Assembly (NCBI RefSeq): GCF_051020975.1
Contig: NW_027478159.1
Span: 6,340,501-6,404,500, forward strand
Direction of reading: 5' to 3'
Origin: Osmia lignaria lignaria
Lineage: Eukaryota; Arthropoda; Insecta; Hymenoptera; Megachilidae
Length of the DNA stretch: 64,000 nucleotides
Positions 9,152 through 22,500 of this stretch are shown in pieces. How positions within the stretch are numbered: position 1 is the first letter of the stretch; every line of letters starts with the position of its first letter. The notes beneath the pieces were generated by a model. It worked only from the letters and a program-made list of their open reading frames with translations, did no database searches and was not told where the DNA came from. The translations under genes and the position numbers were made by a program.

Positions 9152-12100
9152 AAATATCTCGAAATATGTCCGTCAGGCCAGTTCCTTTGAGATGAATCTG
9201 CAAATATCTCGGAAACGAAGCGAGCTATGGCAAAATGTTAAGAGACCTTTTTTGTAGACAATTAAGTTTCCTACAATTTATGTTCTATGATATTTTTTGA
9301 TCAGAAGCGTAGTTTTCGAGATATATCGAGATATTTAAAAGTTCCGAAGCCGCACCAACATAATAGAGATACAGAAACACCGTGGCTCCTTTCTTTGAGA
9401 TAACTCTGCACTAGTGCGAGCCGCAAATGCCACTTCCAGCTTAGCTGTGCAGAAGAAGAACAACAAGAAGAAGAAATATCTCGAAATATGTCCGTCAGGC
9501 CCCTTCCCTTGAGATAAATCTGCAAATATCTCGGAAACGAAGCGTGCTATGGCAAAATGTTAAGAGACTTTTTTTGTAGAGAATTAAGTTTCCTACTTTT
9601 TATGTTCTATGATATTTTTCGATCAGAGGCGGGGTTATCGAGATATATCAAGATATTTAAAAGTTCCGAAGCCGCACCAACATAATAGAGATACAGAAAC
9701 ACCGTGGCCCCTTTCTTTGAGATAACTCTGCACGATTGCGAGCTGGAAATGCCACTTCCAGTTTAGCTGTGCAGAAAAAGAACAACAAGAAGCAGAAATA
9801 TCTCGAAATATGTCCATCAGGACCCTTCCCTTGAGATAAATCTGCAAATATCTCGGAAACGAAGCGAGCTATGGCAAAATGTTAAGAGACCTTTTTTGTA
9901 GAGAATTATGTTTCCTACAATTTATGTTCTATGATATTTTTTGATCAGAAGCGTAGTTTTCGAGATATATCGAGATATGTAAAAGTTCCGCAGCCGCACC
10001 AACATAATAGAGATACAGAAACACCGTGGCCCCTTTCTTTGGGATAACTCTGCACTCTTGCGAGCTGCAAATGCCACTTCCAGCTTAGCTGTGCAGAAGA
10101 AGAACAACAAGAAGAAGAAATATTTCGAAATATGTCCGTCAGGCCACTTCCCTTGAGATAAATCTGCAAATATCTCGGAAACGAAGCGAGCTATGGCAAA
10201 ATGTTAAGAGACCTTTTTTGTAGAGAATTAAGTTTCCTACTTTTTATGTTGGATGATATTTTTTGATCAGATGCGTAGTTCTCGAGATATATCAAGATAT
10301 TTAAAAGTTCCGAAGCTGCACCAACATAATAGAGGTACAGAAACACCGTGGCCTCTTTCTTTGAGATAACTCTGCACTATTGCGAGCTGCAAATGCCACT
10401 TCGAGCTTAGCTGTGCAGAAGAAGAACAACAAGAAGAAGAAATATCTCGAAATATGTCCGTCAGGCCCCTTCCCTTGAGATAAATCTGCAAATATCTCGG
10501 AAACGAAGAGAGCTATGGCAAAATGTTAAGAGACCTTTTTTGTAGAGAATTAAGTTTCCTACTTTTCATGTTCTATGATATTTTTTGATCAGATGCGTAG
10601 TTCTCGAGATATATCAAGATATTTAAAAGTTCCGAAGCAGCACCAACATAATAGAGATACAGAAACACCGTGGCCCCTTTCTTTGAGATAACTCTGCACT
10701 ATTGCGAGCTGCAAATGCCACTTCCAGCTTAGCTGTGCAGAGGAAGAACAACAAGAAGAAGAAATATCTCGAAACATGTCCGTCAGACCAGTTCCTTTGA
10801 GCTGAATCTGCAAATATCTCGGAAACGAAACGAGCTATGGCAAAATGTTAAGAGATGTTTTTTGTAGAGAATTATGTTTCCTACAATTTATGTTCTATGA
10901 TATTTTTTGATCAGAAGCGTAGTTTTCGAGATATATCGAGATATTTAAAAGTTCCGAAGACGCACCAACATAATAGAGATACAGAAACACCGTGGCCCCT
11001 TTCTTTGAGATAACTCTGCACTATTGCGAGCTGTAAATGCCACTTCCAGCTTAGCTGTGCAGAAGAAGAACAACAAGAAGAAGAAATGTCTCGAAATATG
11101 TCCGTCAGGCCCCTTCCCTTGAGATAAATCTGCAAATATCTCGGAAACGAAGCGAGCTATGGCAAAATGTTAAGAGACCTTTTTTGTAGAGAATTATGTT
11201 TGCTACAATTTATGTTCTACGATATTTTTTGATCAGAAGCGTAGTTTTCGAGATATATCGAGATATTTAAAAGTTCCGAAGCCGCACCAACATAATAGAG
11301 ATACAGAAACACCGTGGCCCCTTTCTTTGAGATAACTCTGCACTAGTGCGAGCGGCAAATGCCACTTCCAGCTTAGCTGTGCAGAAGAAGAACAACAAGA
11401 AGAAGAAATATCTCGAAATATGTCCGTCAGGCCCCTTCCCTTGAGATATATCTGCAAATATCTCGGAAACGAAGCGAGCTATGGCAAAATGTTGAGAGAC
11501 CTTTTTTGTAGAGAATTATGTTTCCTACAATTTATGTTCTATGATATTTTTTGATCAGAAGCGTAGTTTTCGAGATATATCGAGATATTTAAAAGTTCCG
11601 AAGCCGCACCAACATAATAGAGATACAGAAACGCCGTGGCCCCTTTCTTTGAGATAACTCTGCACTATTGCGAGCTGCAAATGCCACTTCCAGCTTAGCT
11701 GTGCAGAGGAAGAACAACAAGAAGAAGAAATTTCTCGAAATATGTCCGTCAGGCCAGTTCCTTTGAGATGAATCTGCAAATATCTCGGAAACGAAGCGAG
11801 CTATGGCAAAATGTTAAGAGACCTTTTTTGTAGACAATTAAGTTTCCTACAATTTATGTTCTATGATATTTTTTGATCAGAAGCGTAGTTTTCGAGATAT
11901 ATCGAGATATTTAAAAGTTCCGAAGCCGCACCAACATAATAGAGATACAGAAACACCGTGGCTCCTTTCTTTGAGATAACTCTGCACTAGTGCGAGCCGC
12001 AAATGCCACTTCCAGCTTAGCTGTGCAGAAGAAGAACAACAAGAAGAAGAAATATCTCGAAATATGTCCGTCAGGCCCCTTCCCTTGAGATAAATCTGCA

Positions 12101-12308
12101 AATATCTCGGAAACGAAGCGTGCTATGGCAAAATGTTAAGAGACTTTTTTTGTAGAGAATTAAGTTTCCTACTTTTTATGTTCTATGATATTTTTCGATC
12201 AGAGGTGGGGTTATCGAGATATATCAAGATATTTAAAAGTTCCGAAGCCGCACCAACATAATAGAGATACAGAAACACCGTGGCCCCTTTCTTTGAGATA
12301 ACTCTGCA
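9152..12308 (+). repeat. Eight-unit-spaced matching tracts (2576-bp offset)
   Basis: The tract 9152-9732 matches 11728-12308, exactly eight units away. Shared rare markers are GGCCAGTTCC with GAGATGAAT, TAGACAATTAAG, GTGGCTCC, GCGTGCTATGG, AGACTTTTTTTG and the junction GATCAGAGG...GGGGTTATCG (GCGGGG versus GTGGGG is one difference). Units between them do not all match at this offset: the GAAGAGAGC, TTTTCATG and GAAGCAGCACC markers at 10505-10638 reappear at 12762-12890, seven units away. The region is therefore an eroded or shuffled HOR rather than a clean one. Confidence 0.75.
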
Positions 12309-13619
12309 CTATTGCGAGCTGTGATTGCCACTTCCAGCTTAGCTGTGCAGAAGAAGAACAACAAGAAGAAGAAATATCTCGAAATATGTCCGTCAGGCCC
12401 GTTCCTTTGAGCTGAATCTGCAAATATCTCGGAAACGAAGCGAGCTATGGCAAAATGCTAAGAGACGTTTCTTGTAGAGAATTATGTTTCCTACAATTTA
12501 TGTTCTATGATATTTTTTGATCAGAAGCGTAGTTTTCGAGATATATCGAGATATTTAAAAGTTCCGAAGCCGCACCAACATAATAGAGATACAGAAACAC
12601 CGTGGCTCCTTTCTTTGAGATAACTCTGCACTAGTGCGAGCCGCAAATGCCACTTCCAGCTTAGCTGTGCAGAAGAAGAACAACAAGAAGAAGAAATATC
12701 TCGAAATATGTCCGTCAGGCCCCTTCCCTTGAGATAAATCTGCAAATATCTCGGAAACGAAGAGAGCTATGGCAAAATGTTAAGAGACCTTTTTTGTAGA
12801 GAATTAAGTTTCCTACTTTTCATGTTCTATGATATTTTTTGATCAGATGCGTAGTTCTCGAGATATATCAAGATATTTAAAAGTTCCGAAGCAGCACCAA
12901 CATAATAGAGATACAGAAACACCGTGGCCCCTTTCTTTGAGATAACTCTGCACTATTGCGAGCTGTAAATGCCACTTCCAGCTTAGCTGTGCAGAAGAAG
13001 AACAACAAGAAGAAGAAATATCTCGAAATATGTCCGTCAGGCCCCTTCCCTTGAGATAAATATGCAAATATCTCGGAAACGAAGCGAGCTATGGCAAAAT
13101 GTTAAGAGACCTTTTTTGTAGAGAATTAAGTTTCCTACTTTTTATGTTCTATGATATTTTTTGATCAGATGCGTAGTTCTCGAGATATATCAAGATATTT
13201 AAAAGTTCCGAAGCCGCACCAACATAATAGAGATACAGAAACACCGTGGCCCCTTTCTTTGAGATAACTCTGCACTATTGCGAGCTGCAAATGCCACTTC
13301 CAGCTTAGCTGTGCAGAGGAAGAACAACAAGTAGAAGAAATATCTCGAAATATGTCCGTCAGGCCAGTTCCTTTGAGCTGAATCTGCAAATATCTCGGAA
13401 ACGAAGCGAGATATGGCAAAATGTTAAGAGACCTTTTTTGTAGAGAATTATGTTTCCTACAATTTATGTTCTATGATATTTTTTGATCAGAAGCGTAGTT
13501 TTCGAGATATATCGAGATATTTAAAAGATCCGAAGCCGCACCAACATAATAGAGATACAGAAACACCGTGGCCCCTTTCTTTGAGATAACTCTGCACTAG
13601 TGCGAGCCGCAGATGCCAC

Positions 13620-16600
13620 TTCCAGCTTAGCTGTGCAGAAGAAGAACAACAAGAAGAAGAAATATCTCGAAATATGTCCGTCAGGCCCCTTCCCTCGAGA
13701 TAAATCTGCAAATATCTCGGAAACGAAGCGAGCTATGGCGAAATGTTAAGAGACCTTTTTTGTAGAGAATTAAGTTTCCTACTTTTTATGTTCTATGATA
13801 TTTTTTGATCGGATGCGTAGGTCTCGAGATATATCAAGATATTTAAAAGTCCCGAAGCCGCACCAACATAATAGAGATACAGAAACACCGTGGCCCCTTT
13901 CTTTGAGATAACTCTGCACTATTGCGAGCTGCAAATGCCACTTCCAGCTTAGCTGTGCAGAAGAAGAACAACAAAAAGAAGAAATATCTCGAAATATGTC
14001 CGTCAGGCCCCTTCCCTTGAGATAAATCTGCAAATATCTCGGAAACAAAGCGAGCTACGGCAAAATGTTAAGAGACCTTTTTTGTAGAAAATTAGGATTC
14101 CTACTTTTTATGTTGTATGATATTTTTTGATCAGATGCGTAATTCTCGAGATATATCAAGATATTTAAAAGTTCCGAAGCCGCACCAACATAATAGAGAT
14201 ACAGAAACACCGTGGCCCCTTTCTTTGAGATAACTCTACACTATTGCGCGCTGCAAATGCCACTTCCAGCTTAGCTGTGCAGAAGAAGAACAACAAGAAG
14301 AAGAAATATCTCGAAATATGTCCGTCAGGCCCCTTCCCTCGAGATAAATCTGCAAATATCTCGGAAACGAAGCGAGCTATGGCAAAATGTTAAGAGACCT
14401 CTTTTGTAGAGAATTAAGTTTCCTACTTTTTATGTTCTATGATATTTTTCGATCAGAGGCGTAGTTCTCGAGATATATCAAGATATTTAAAAGTTCCGAA
14501 GCCGCACCAACATAATAGAGATACAGAAACACCGTGGCCCCTCTCTTTGAGATAACTCTGCACGATTGCGAGCTGGAAATGCCACTTCCAGTTTAGCTGT
14601 GCAGAAGAAGAACAACAAGAAGAAGATATATCTCGAAATATGTCCGCCAGGCCCCTTCCCTTGAGATAAATCTGCAAATATCTCGGAAACGAAGCGAGCT
14701 ACTGCAAAATGTTAAGAGACCTTTTTTGTAGAAAATTAGGTTTCCTACTTTTTATGTTCTATGATATTTTTTGATCAGATGCGTAGTTCTCGAGATATAT
14801 CGAGATATTTAAAAGTTCCGAATCCGCACCAACATAATGGAGATACAGAAACACCGTGGCCCCTTTCTTTGAGATAACTCTGCACTAGTGCGAGCCGCAA
14901 ATGCCACTTCCAGCTTAGCTGTGCAGAAGAAGAACAACAAGAAGAAGAAATATCTTGAAATATGTCCGTCAGGCCCCTTCCCTTGAGATAAATCTGCAAA
15001 TATCTCGGAAACGAAGCGAGCTATGGCAAAATGTTAAGAGACCTTTTTTGTAGAGAATTAAGTTTCCTACTTTTTATGTTCTATGATATTTTTCGATCAG
15101 ATGCGTAGTTCTCGAGATATATCAAGATATTTAAAAGTTCCGAAGCCGCACCAACATAATAGAGATACAGAAACACCGTGGCCCCTTTCTTTGAGATAAC
15201 TCTGCACTAGTGCGAGCCGCAAATGCCACTTCCAGCTTAGCTGTGCAGAGGAAGAACAACAAGAAGAAGAAATATCTCGAAATATGTCCGTCAGGCCAGT
15301 TCCTTTGAGCTGAATCTGCAAATATCTCGGAAACGAAGCGAGCTATGGCAAAATGTTAAGAGACGTTTTTTGTAGAGAATTATGTTTCCTACAATTTATG
15401 TTCTATGATATTTTTTGATCAGAAGCGTAGTTTTCGAGATATATCAAGATATTTAAAAGTTCCGAAGCCGCACCAACATAATAGAGATACAGAAACACCG
15501 TGGCCCCTTTCTTTGAGATAACTCTGCACTATTGCGAGCTGCAAATGCCACTTCCCGCTTAGCTGTGCAGAAGAAGAACAACAAGAAGAAGAAATATCTC
15601 GAAATATGTCCATCAGGACCCTTCCCTTGAGATAAATCTGCAAATATCTCGGAAACGAAGCGAGCTATGGCAAAATCTTAAGAGACCTTTTTTGTAGAGA
15701 ATTATGTTTCCTACAATTTATGTTCTATGAAATTTTTTGATCAGATGCGTAGTTCTCGAGATATATCAAGATATTTAAAAGTTCCGAAGCCGCACCAACA
15801 TAATAGAGATACAGAAACACCGTGGCCCCTTTCTTTGAGATAACTCTGCACTATTGCGAGCTGCAAATGCCACTTCCAGCTTAGCTGTGCAGAAGAAGAA
15901 CAACAAAAAGAAGAAATATCTCGAAATATGTGCGTCAGGCCCCTTCCCTTGAGATAAATCTGCAAATATCTCGGAAACAAAGCGAGCTACGGCAAAATGT
16001 TAAGAGACCTTTTTTGTAGAAAATTAGGATTCCTACTTTTTATGTTCTATGATATTTTTTGATCAGATGCGTAATTCTCGAGATATATCAAGATATTTAA
16101 AAGTTCCGAAGCCGCACCAACATAATAGAGATACAGAAACACCGTGGCCCCTTTCTTTGAGATAACTCTACACTATTGCGCGCTGCAAATGCCACTTCCA
16201 GCTTAGCTGTGCAGAAGAAGAACAACAAGAAGAAGAAATATCTCGAAATATGTCCGTCAGGCCCCTTCCCTCGAGATAAATCTGCAAATATCTCGGAAAC
16301 GAAGCGAGCTATGGCGAAATGTTAAGAGACCTTTTTTGTAGAGAATTAAGTTTCCTACTTTTTATGTTCTATGATATTTTTTGATCGGATGCGTAGGTCT
16401 CGAGATATATCAAGATATTTAAAAGTCCCGAAGCCGCACCAACATAATAGAGATACAGAAACACCGTGGCCCCTTTCTTTGAGATAACTCTGCACTATTG
16501 CGAGCTGCAAATGCCACTTCCAGCTTAGCTGTGCAGAAGAAGAACAACAAAAAGAAGAAATATCTCGAAATATGTCCGTCAGGCCCCTTCCCTTGAGATA

Positions 16601-18890
16601 AATCTGCAAATATCTCGGAAACAAAGCGAGCTACGGCAAAATGTTAAGAGACCTTTTTTGTAGAAAATTAGGATTCCTACTTTTTATGTTGTATGATATT
16701 TTTTGATCAGATGCGTAATTCTCGAGATATATCAAGATATTTAAAAGTTCCGAAGCCGCACCAACATAATAGAGATACAGAAACACCGTGGCCCCTTTCT
16801 TTGAGATAACTCTACACTATTGCGCGCTGCAAATGCCACTTCCAGCTTAGCTGTGCAGAAGAAGAACAACAAGAAGAAGAAATATCTCGAAATATGTCCG
16901 TCAGGCCCCTTCCCTCGAGATAAATCTGCAAATATCTCGGAAACGAAGCGAGCTATGGCAAAATGTTAAGAGACCTCTTTTGTAGAGAATTAAGTTTCCT
17001 ACTTTTTATGTTCTATGATATTTTTCGATCAGAGGCGTAGTTCTCGAGATATATCAAGATATTTAAAAGTTCCGAAGCCGCACCAACATAATAGAGATAC
17101 AGAAACACCGTGGCCCCTCTCTTTGAGATAACTCTGCACGATTGCGAGCTGGAAATGCCACTTCCAGTTTAGCTGTGCAGAAGAAGAACAACAAGAAGAA
17201 GATATATCTCGAAATATGTCCGCCAGGCCCCTTCCCTTGAGATAAATCTGCAAATATCTCGGAAACGAAGCGAGCTACTGCAAAATGTTAAGAGACCTTT
17301 TTTGTAGAAAATTAGGTTTCCTACTTTTTATGTTCTATGATATTTTTTGATCAGATGCGTAGTTCTCGAGATATATCGAGATATTTAAAAGTTCCGAATC
17401 CGCACCAACATAATGGAGATACAGAAACACCGTGGCCCCTTTCTTTGAGATAACTCTGCACTAGTGCGAGCCGCAAATGCCACTTCCAGCTTAGCTGTGC
17501 AGAAGAAGAACAACAAGAAGAAGAAATATCTTGAAATATGTCCGTCAGGCCCCTTCCCTTGAGATAAATCTGCAAATATCTCGGAAACGAAGCGAGCTAT
17601 GGCAAAATGTTAAGAGACCTTTTTTGTAGAGAATTAAGTTTCCTACTTTTTATGTTCTATGATATTTTTCGATCAGATGCGTAGTTCTCGAGATATATCA
17701 AGATATTTAAAAGTTCCGAAGCCGCACCAACATAATAGAGATACAGAAACACCGTGGCCCCTTTCTTTGAGATAACTCTGCACTAGTGCGAGCCGCAAAT
17801 GCCACTTCCAGCTTAGCTGTGCAGAGGAAGAACAACAAGAAGAAGAAATATCTCGAAATATGTCCGTCAGGCCAGTTCCTTTGAGCTGAATCTGCAAATA
17901 TCTCGGAAACGAAGCGAGCTATGGCAAAATGTTAAGAGACGTTTTTTGTAGAGAATTATGTTTCCTACAATTTATGTTCTATGATATTTTTTGATCAGAA
18001 GCGTAGTTTTCGAGATATATCAAGATATTTAAAAGTTCCGAAGCCGCACCAACATAATAGAGATACAGAAACACCGTGGCCCCTTTCTTTGAGATAACTC
18101 TGCACTATTGCGAGCTGCAAATGCCACTTCCCGCTTAGCTGTGCAGAAGAAGAACAACAAGAAGAAGAAATATCTCGAAATATGTCCATCAGGACCCTTC
18201 CCTTGAGATAAATCTGCAAATATCTCGGAAACGAAGCGAGCTATGGCAAAATCTTAAGAGACCTTTTTTGTAGAGAATTATGTTTCCTACAATTTATGTT
18301 CTATGAAATTTTTTGATCAGATGCGTAGTTCTCGAGATATATCAAGATATTTAAAAGTTCCGAAGCCGCACCAACATAATAGAGATACAGAAACACCGTG
18401 GCCCCTTTCTTTGAGATAACTCTGCACTATTGCGAGCTGCAAATGCCACTTCCAGCTTAGCTGTGCAGAAGAAGAACAACAAAAAGAAGAAATATCTCGA
18501 AATATGTGCGTCAGGCCCCTTCCCTTGAGATAAATCTGCAAATATCTCGGAAACAAAGCGAGCTACGGCAAAATGTTAAGAGACCTTTTTTGTAGAAAAT
18601 TAGGATTCCTACTTTTTATGTTCTATGATATTTTTTGATCAGATGCGTAATTCTCGAGATATATCAAGATATTTAAAAGTTCCGAAGCCGCACCAACATA
18701 ATAGAGATACAGAAACACCGTGGCCCCTTTCTTTGAGATAACTCTACACTATTGCGCGCTGCAAATGCCACTTCCAGCTTAGCTGTGCAGAAGAAGAACA
18801 ACAAGAAGAAGAAATATCTCGAAATATGTCCGTCAGGCCCCTTCCCTCGAGATAAATCTGCAAATATCTCGGAAACGAAGCGAGCTATGG
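13620..18890 (+). repeat. 8-unit higher-order duplication, 2576 bp, near-identical copies
   Basis: The tract from about 13620 to 16314 matches about 16196 to 18890 at an offset of exactly 8 x 322 bp. Shared private markers, in order, are CCCTCGAG, GGCGAAATG, GATCGGATGCGTAGGTC, AGTCCCGAAG, GTAATTCTCG, CTCTACACTATTGCGCGC, AGACCTCTTTTG, GATATATCTCG with GTCCGCCAGG, GAATCCGCACC with AATGGAG, and GTGCGTCAGG. I found no difference between the copies inside this tract at any marker compared. The left limit is set by GCCGCAGATG (13606) versus GCTGCAAATG, the right limit by GGCGAAATG versus GGCAAAATG (16315/18891). Units at 14129, 16061, 16705 and 18637 share the CTCTACAC form, so an older 2-unit relation lies inside the 8-unit one. 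Confidence 0.92.
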
Positions 18891-18958
18891 CAAAATGTTA
18901 AGAGGCCTCTTTTGTAGAGAATTAAGTTTCCTACTTTTTATGTTCTATGATATTTTTC

Positions 18959-19602
18959 GATCAGATGCGTAGTTCTCGAGATATATCAAGATATTTAAAA
19001 GTTCCGAAGCCGCACCAACATAATAGAGATACAGAAACACCGTGGCCCCTTTCTTTGAGATAACTCTGCACTATTGCGAGCTGCAAATGCCACTTCCAGC
19101 TTAGCTGTGCAGAAGAAGAACAACAAGAAGAAGAAATATCTGGAAATATGTCCGTCAGGCCCCTTCCCTTGAGCTAAATCTGCAAATATCTCGGAAACGA
19201 TGCCAGCTATGGGAAAATGTTAAGAGACCTTTTTTGTAGAGAATTAAGGTTCCTACTTTTTATGTTCTATGATATTTTTTGATCAGATGCGTAGTTCTCG
19301 AGATATATCAAGATATTTAAAAGCTCCGAAGCTGCACCAACATAATAGAGGTACAGAAACACCGTGGCCCCTTTCTTTGAGATAACTCTGCACTATTGCG
19401 AGCTGCAAATGCCACTTCCAGCTTAGCTGTGCAGAAGAAGAACAACAAGAAGAAGAAATATCTGGAAATATGTCCGTCAGGCCCCTTCCCTTGAGCTAAA
19501 TCTGCAAATATCTCGGAAACGATGCCAGGTATGGGAAAATGTTAAGAGACCTTTTTTGTAGAGAATTAAGTTTCCTACTTTTTATGTTCTATGATATTTT
19601 TT
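18959..19602 (+). repeat. Tandem pair of the rare GATGCCAG unit variant
   Basis: Two adjacent units share ATATCTGGAAATATG, GAGCTAAATC and GATGCCAG...TATGGGAAAATG, found otherwise only near 20569 and 45696. The second unit adds AGCTCCGAAGCTGC and GAGGTACAG, and carries CCAGGTATGG instead of CCAGCTATGG. GAGCTAAATC puts a stop into the recurrent minus-strand open frame in both. Confidence 0.85.
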
Positions 19603-22500
19603 GATCAGATGCGTAGTTCTCGAGATATATCAAGATATTTAAAAGCTCCGAAGCTGCACCAACATAATAGAGGTACAGAAACACCGTGGCCCCTTTCTTT
19701 GAGATAACTCTGCACTATTGCGAGCTGCAAATGCCACTTCCAGCTTAGCTGTGCAGAAGAAGAACAACAAGAATAAGAAATATTTCGAAATATGTCCGTC
19801 AGGCCCCTTCCCTTGAGATAAATCTGCAAATATCTCGGGAACGAAGCGAGCTACGGCAAAATGTTAAGAGACCTTTTTTGTAGAGAATTATGTTTCCTAC
19901 AATTTACGTTCTCTGATATTTTTTGATCAGAAGCGTAGTTTTCGAGATATATCGAGATATTTAAAAGTTCCGAAGCCGCACCAACATAATAGAGATACAG
20001 AAACACCGTGGCCCCATTCTTTGAGATATCTCTGCACTATTGCGCGCTGCAAATGCCACTTCCAGCTTAGCTGTGCAGAAGAAGAACAACAAGAAGAAGA
20101 AATATCTCGAAATATGTCCGTCAGGCCCCTTCCCTTGAGATAAATCTGCAAATATCTCGGAAACGAAGCGAGCTATTGCAAAACGTTAAGAGACCTTTTT
20201 TGTAGAGAATTAAGTTTCCTACTTTTTATGTTCTATGATATTTTTTGATCAGATGCGTAGTTCTCGAGATATATCAAGATATTTAAAAGTTCCGAAGCCG
20301 CACCAACATAATAGAGATACAGAAACACCGTGGCCCCTTTCTTTGAGATAACTCTGCACGATTGCGAGCTGGAAATGCCACTTCCAGTTTAGCTGTGCAG
20401 AAGAAGAACAACAAGAAGAAGAAATATCTCGCAATATGTCCATCAGGACCCTTCCCTTGAGATAAATCTGCAAATATCTCGGAAACGAAGCGAGCTATGG
20501 CAAAATGTTAAGAGACCTTTTATGTAGAGAATTATGTTTCCTACAATTTATGTTTTATGATATTTTTTGATCAGAAGCGTAGTTTTCGAGATATATCGAG
20601 ATATTTAAAAGTTCCGAAGCCGCACCAACATAATAGAGATACAGAAACACCGTGGCCCCTTTCTTTGAGATAACTCTGCACTATTGCGAGCTGCAAATGC
20701 CACTTCCAGCTTAGCTGTGCAGAAGAGGAACAACAAGAAGAAGAAATATCTCGGAATATGTCCGTCAGGCCCCTTCCCTTGAGCTAAATCTGCAAATATC
20801 TCGGAAACGATGCCAGTTATGGGAAAATGTTAAGAGACCTTTTTTGTAGAAAATTAGGTTTCCTACTTTTTATGTTCTATGATATTTTTTGATCAGATGC
20901 GTAGTTCTCGAGATATATCAAGATATTTGAAAGTTCCGAAGCCGCACCAACATAATAGAGATACAGAAACACCGTGGCCCCTTTCTTTGAGATAACTCTG
21001 CACTATTGCGAGCTGGAAATGCCACTTCCAGTTTAGCTGTGCAGAAGAAGAACAACAAGAAGAAGAAATATCTCGAAATATGTCCGTCAGGCCCCTTCCC
21101 TTGAGATAAATCTGCAAATATCTCGGAAACCAAGCGAGCTACGGCAAAATGTTAAGAGACCTTTTTTGTAGAAAATGAGGTTTCCTACTTTTTATGTTCT
21201 ATGATATTTTTTGATCAGATGCGTAGTTCTCGAGATATATCAAGATATTTAAAAGTTCCGAAGCCGCACCAACATAATAGAGATACAGAAACACCGTGGC
21301 CCCTTTCTTTGCGATAACTCTGCACTATTGCGAGCTGCAAATGCCACTTCCAGCTTAGCTGTGCAGAAGAAGAACAACAAGAAGAAGAAATATCTCGAAA
21401 TATGTCCGTCAGGCCACTTCCCTTGAGATAAATCTGCAAATATCTCGGAAACGAAGCGAGCTATGGCAAAATGTTAGGAGACCTTTTTTGTAGAGAATTA
21501 AGTTTCCTACTTTTTATGTTCTATGATATTTTTCGAGCAGAGGCGTAGTTCTCGAGATATATCAAGATATTTAAAAGTTCCGAAGCCGCACCAACATAAT
21601 AGAGATACAGAAACACCGTGGCCCCTTTCTTTGAGATTACTCTGCACGATTGCGAGCTGGAAATGCCACTTCCAGTTTAGCTGTGCAGAAGAAGAACAAC
21701 AAGAAGAAGAAATATCTCGAAATATGTCCATCAGGACCCTTCCCTTGAGATAAATCTGCAAATATCTCGGAAACGAAGCGAGCGATGGCAAAATGTTAAG
21801 AGACCTTTTTTGTAGAGAATTATGTTTCCTACAATTTATGTTCTATGATATTTTTTGATCAGAAGCGTAGTTTTCGAGATATATCGAGATATTTAAAAGT
21901 GCCGAAGCCGCACCAACATAATAGAGATACAGAAACACCGTGGCCCCTTTCTTTGGGATAACTCTGCACTATTGCGAGCTGGAAATGCCACTTCCAGTTT
22001 AGCTGTGCGGAAGAAGAACAACAAGAAGAAGAAATATCTCGAAATATGTCCGTCATGACCCTTCCCTTGAGATAAATCTGCAAATATCTCGGAAACGAAG
22101 CGAGATCTTGCAAAACGTTAAGAGACCTTTTGTGTAGAGAATTAAGTTTCCTACTTTTTATCTTCTATGATATTTTCTGATCAGAAGCGTAGTTTTCGAG
22201 ATATATCGAGATATTTAAAAGTCCCGAAGCCGCACCAACATAATAGTGATACAGAAACACCGTGGCCCCTTTCTTTGAGATAACTCTGCACTATTGCGAG
22301 CTGCAAATGCCACTTCCAGCTTAGCTGTGCAGAAGAAGAACAACAAGAAGAAGAAATATCACGAAATATGTCCGTTAGGCCCCTACCCTTGAGATAAATC
22401 TGCAAATATCTCGGAAACGAAGCGAGCTATGGCAAAATGTTAAGAGACCTTTTTTGTAGAGAATTAAGTTTCCTACTTTTTATGTTCTATGATATTTTTT
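19603..22500 (+). repeat. Satellite units, mixed haplotypes, no clear local HOR
   Basis: Nine units, all 322 bp. The unit at 20569 carries AGAAGAGGAAC, CTCGGAATATG, GAGCTAAATC and GATGCCAGTTATGGG, the set shared with the unit at 45696. The units at 20247, 20891, 21521 and 21859 have the complete inner stem; those at 20247 and 21521 also have the GTCCATCAGGACCC box, and 21859 has GTCCGTCATGACCC. No non-satellite sequence is present. Confidence 0.85.
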
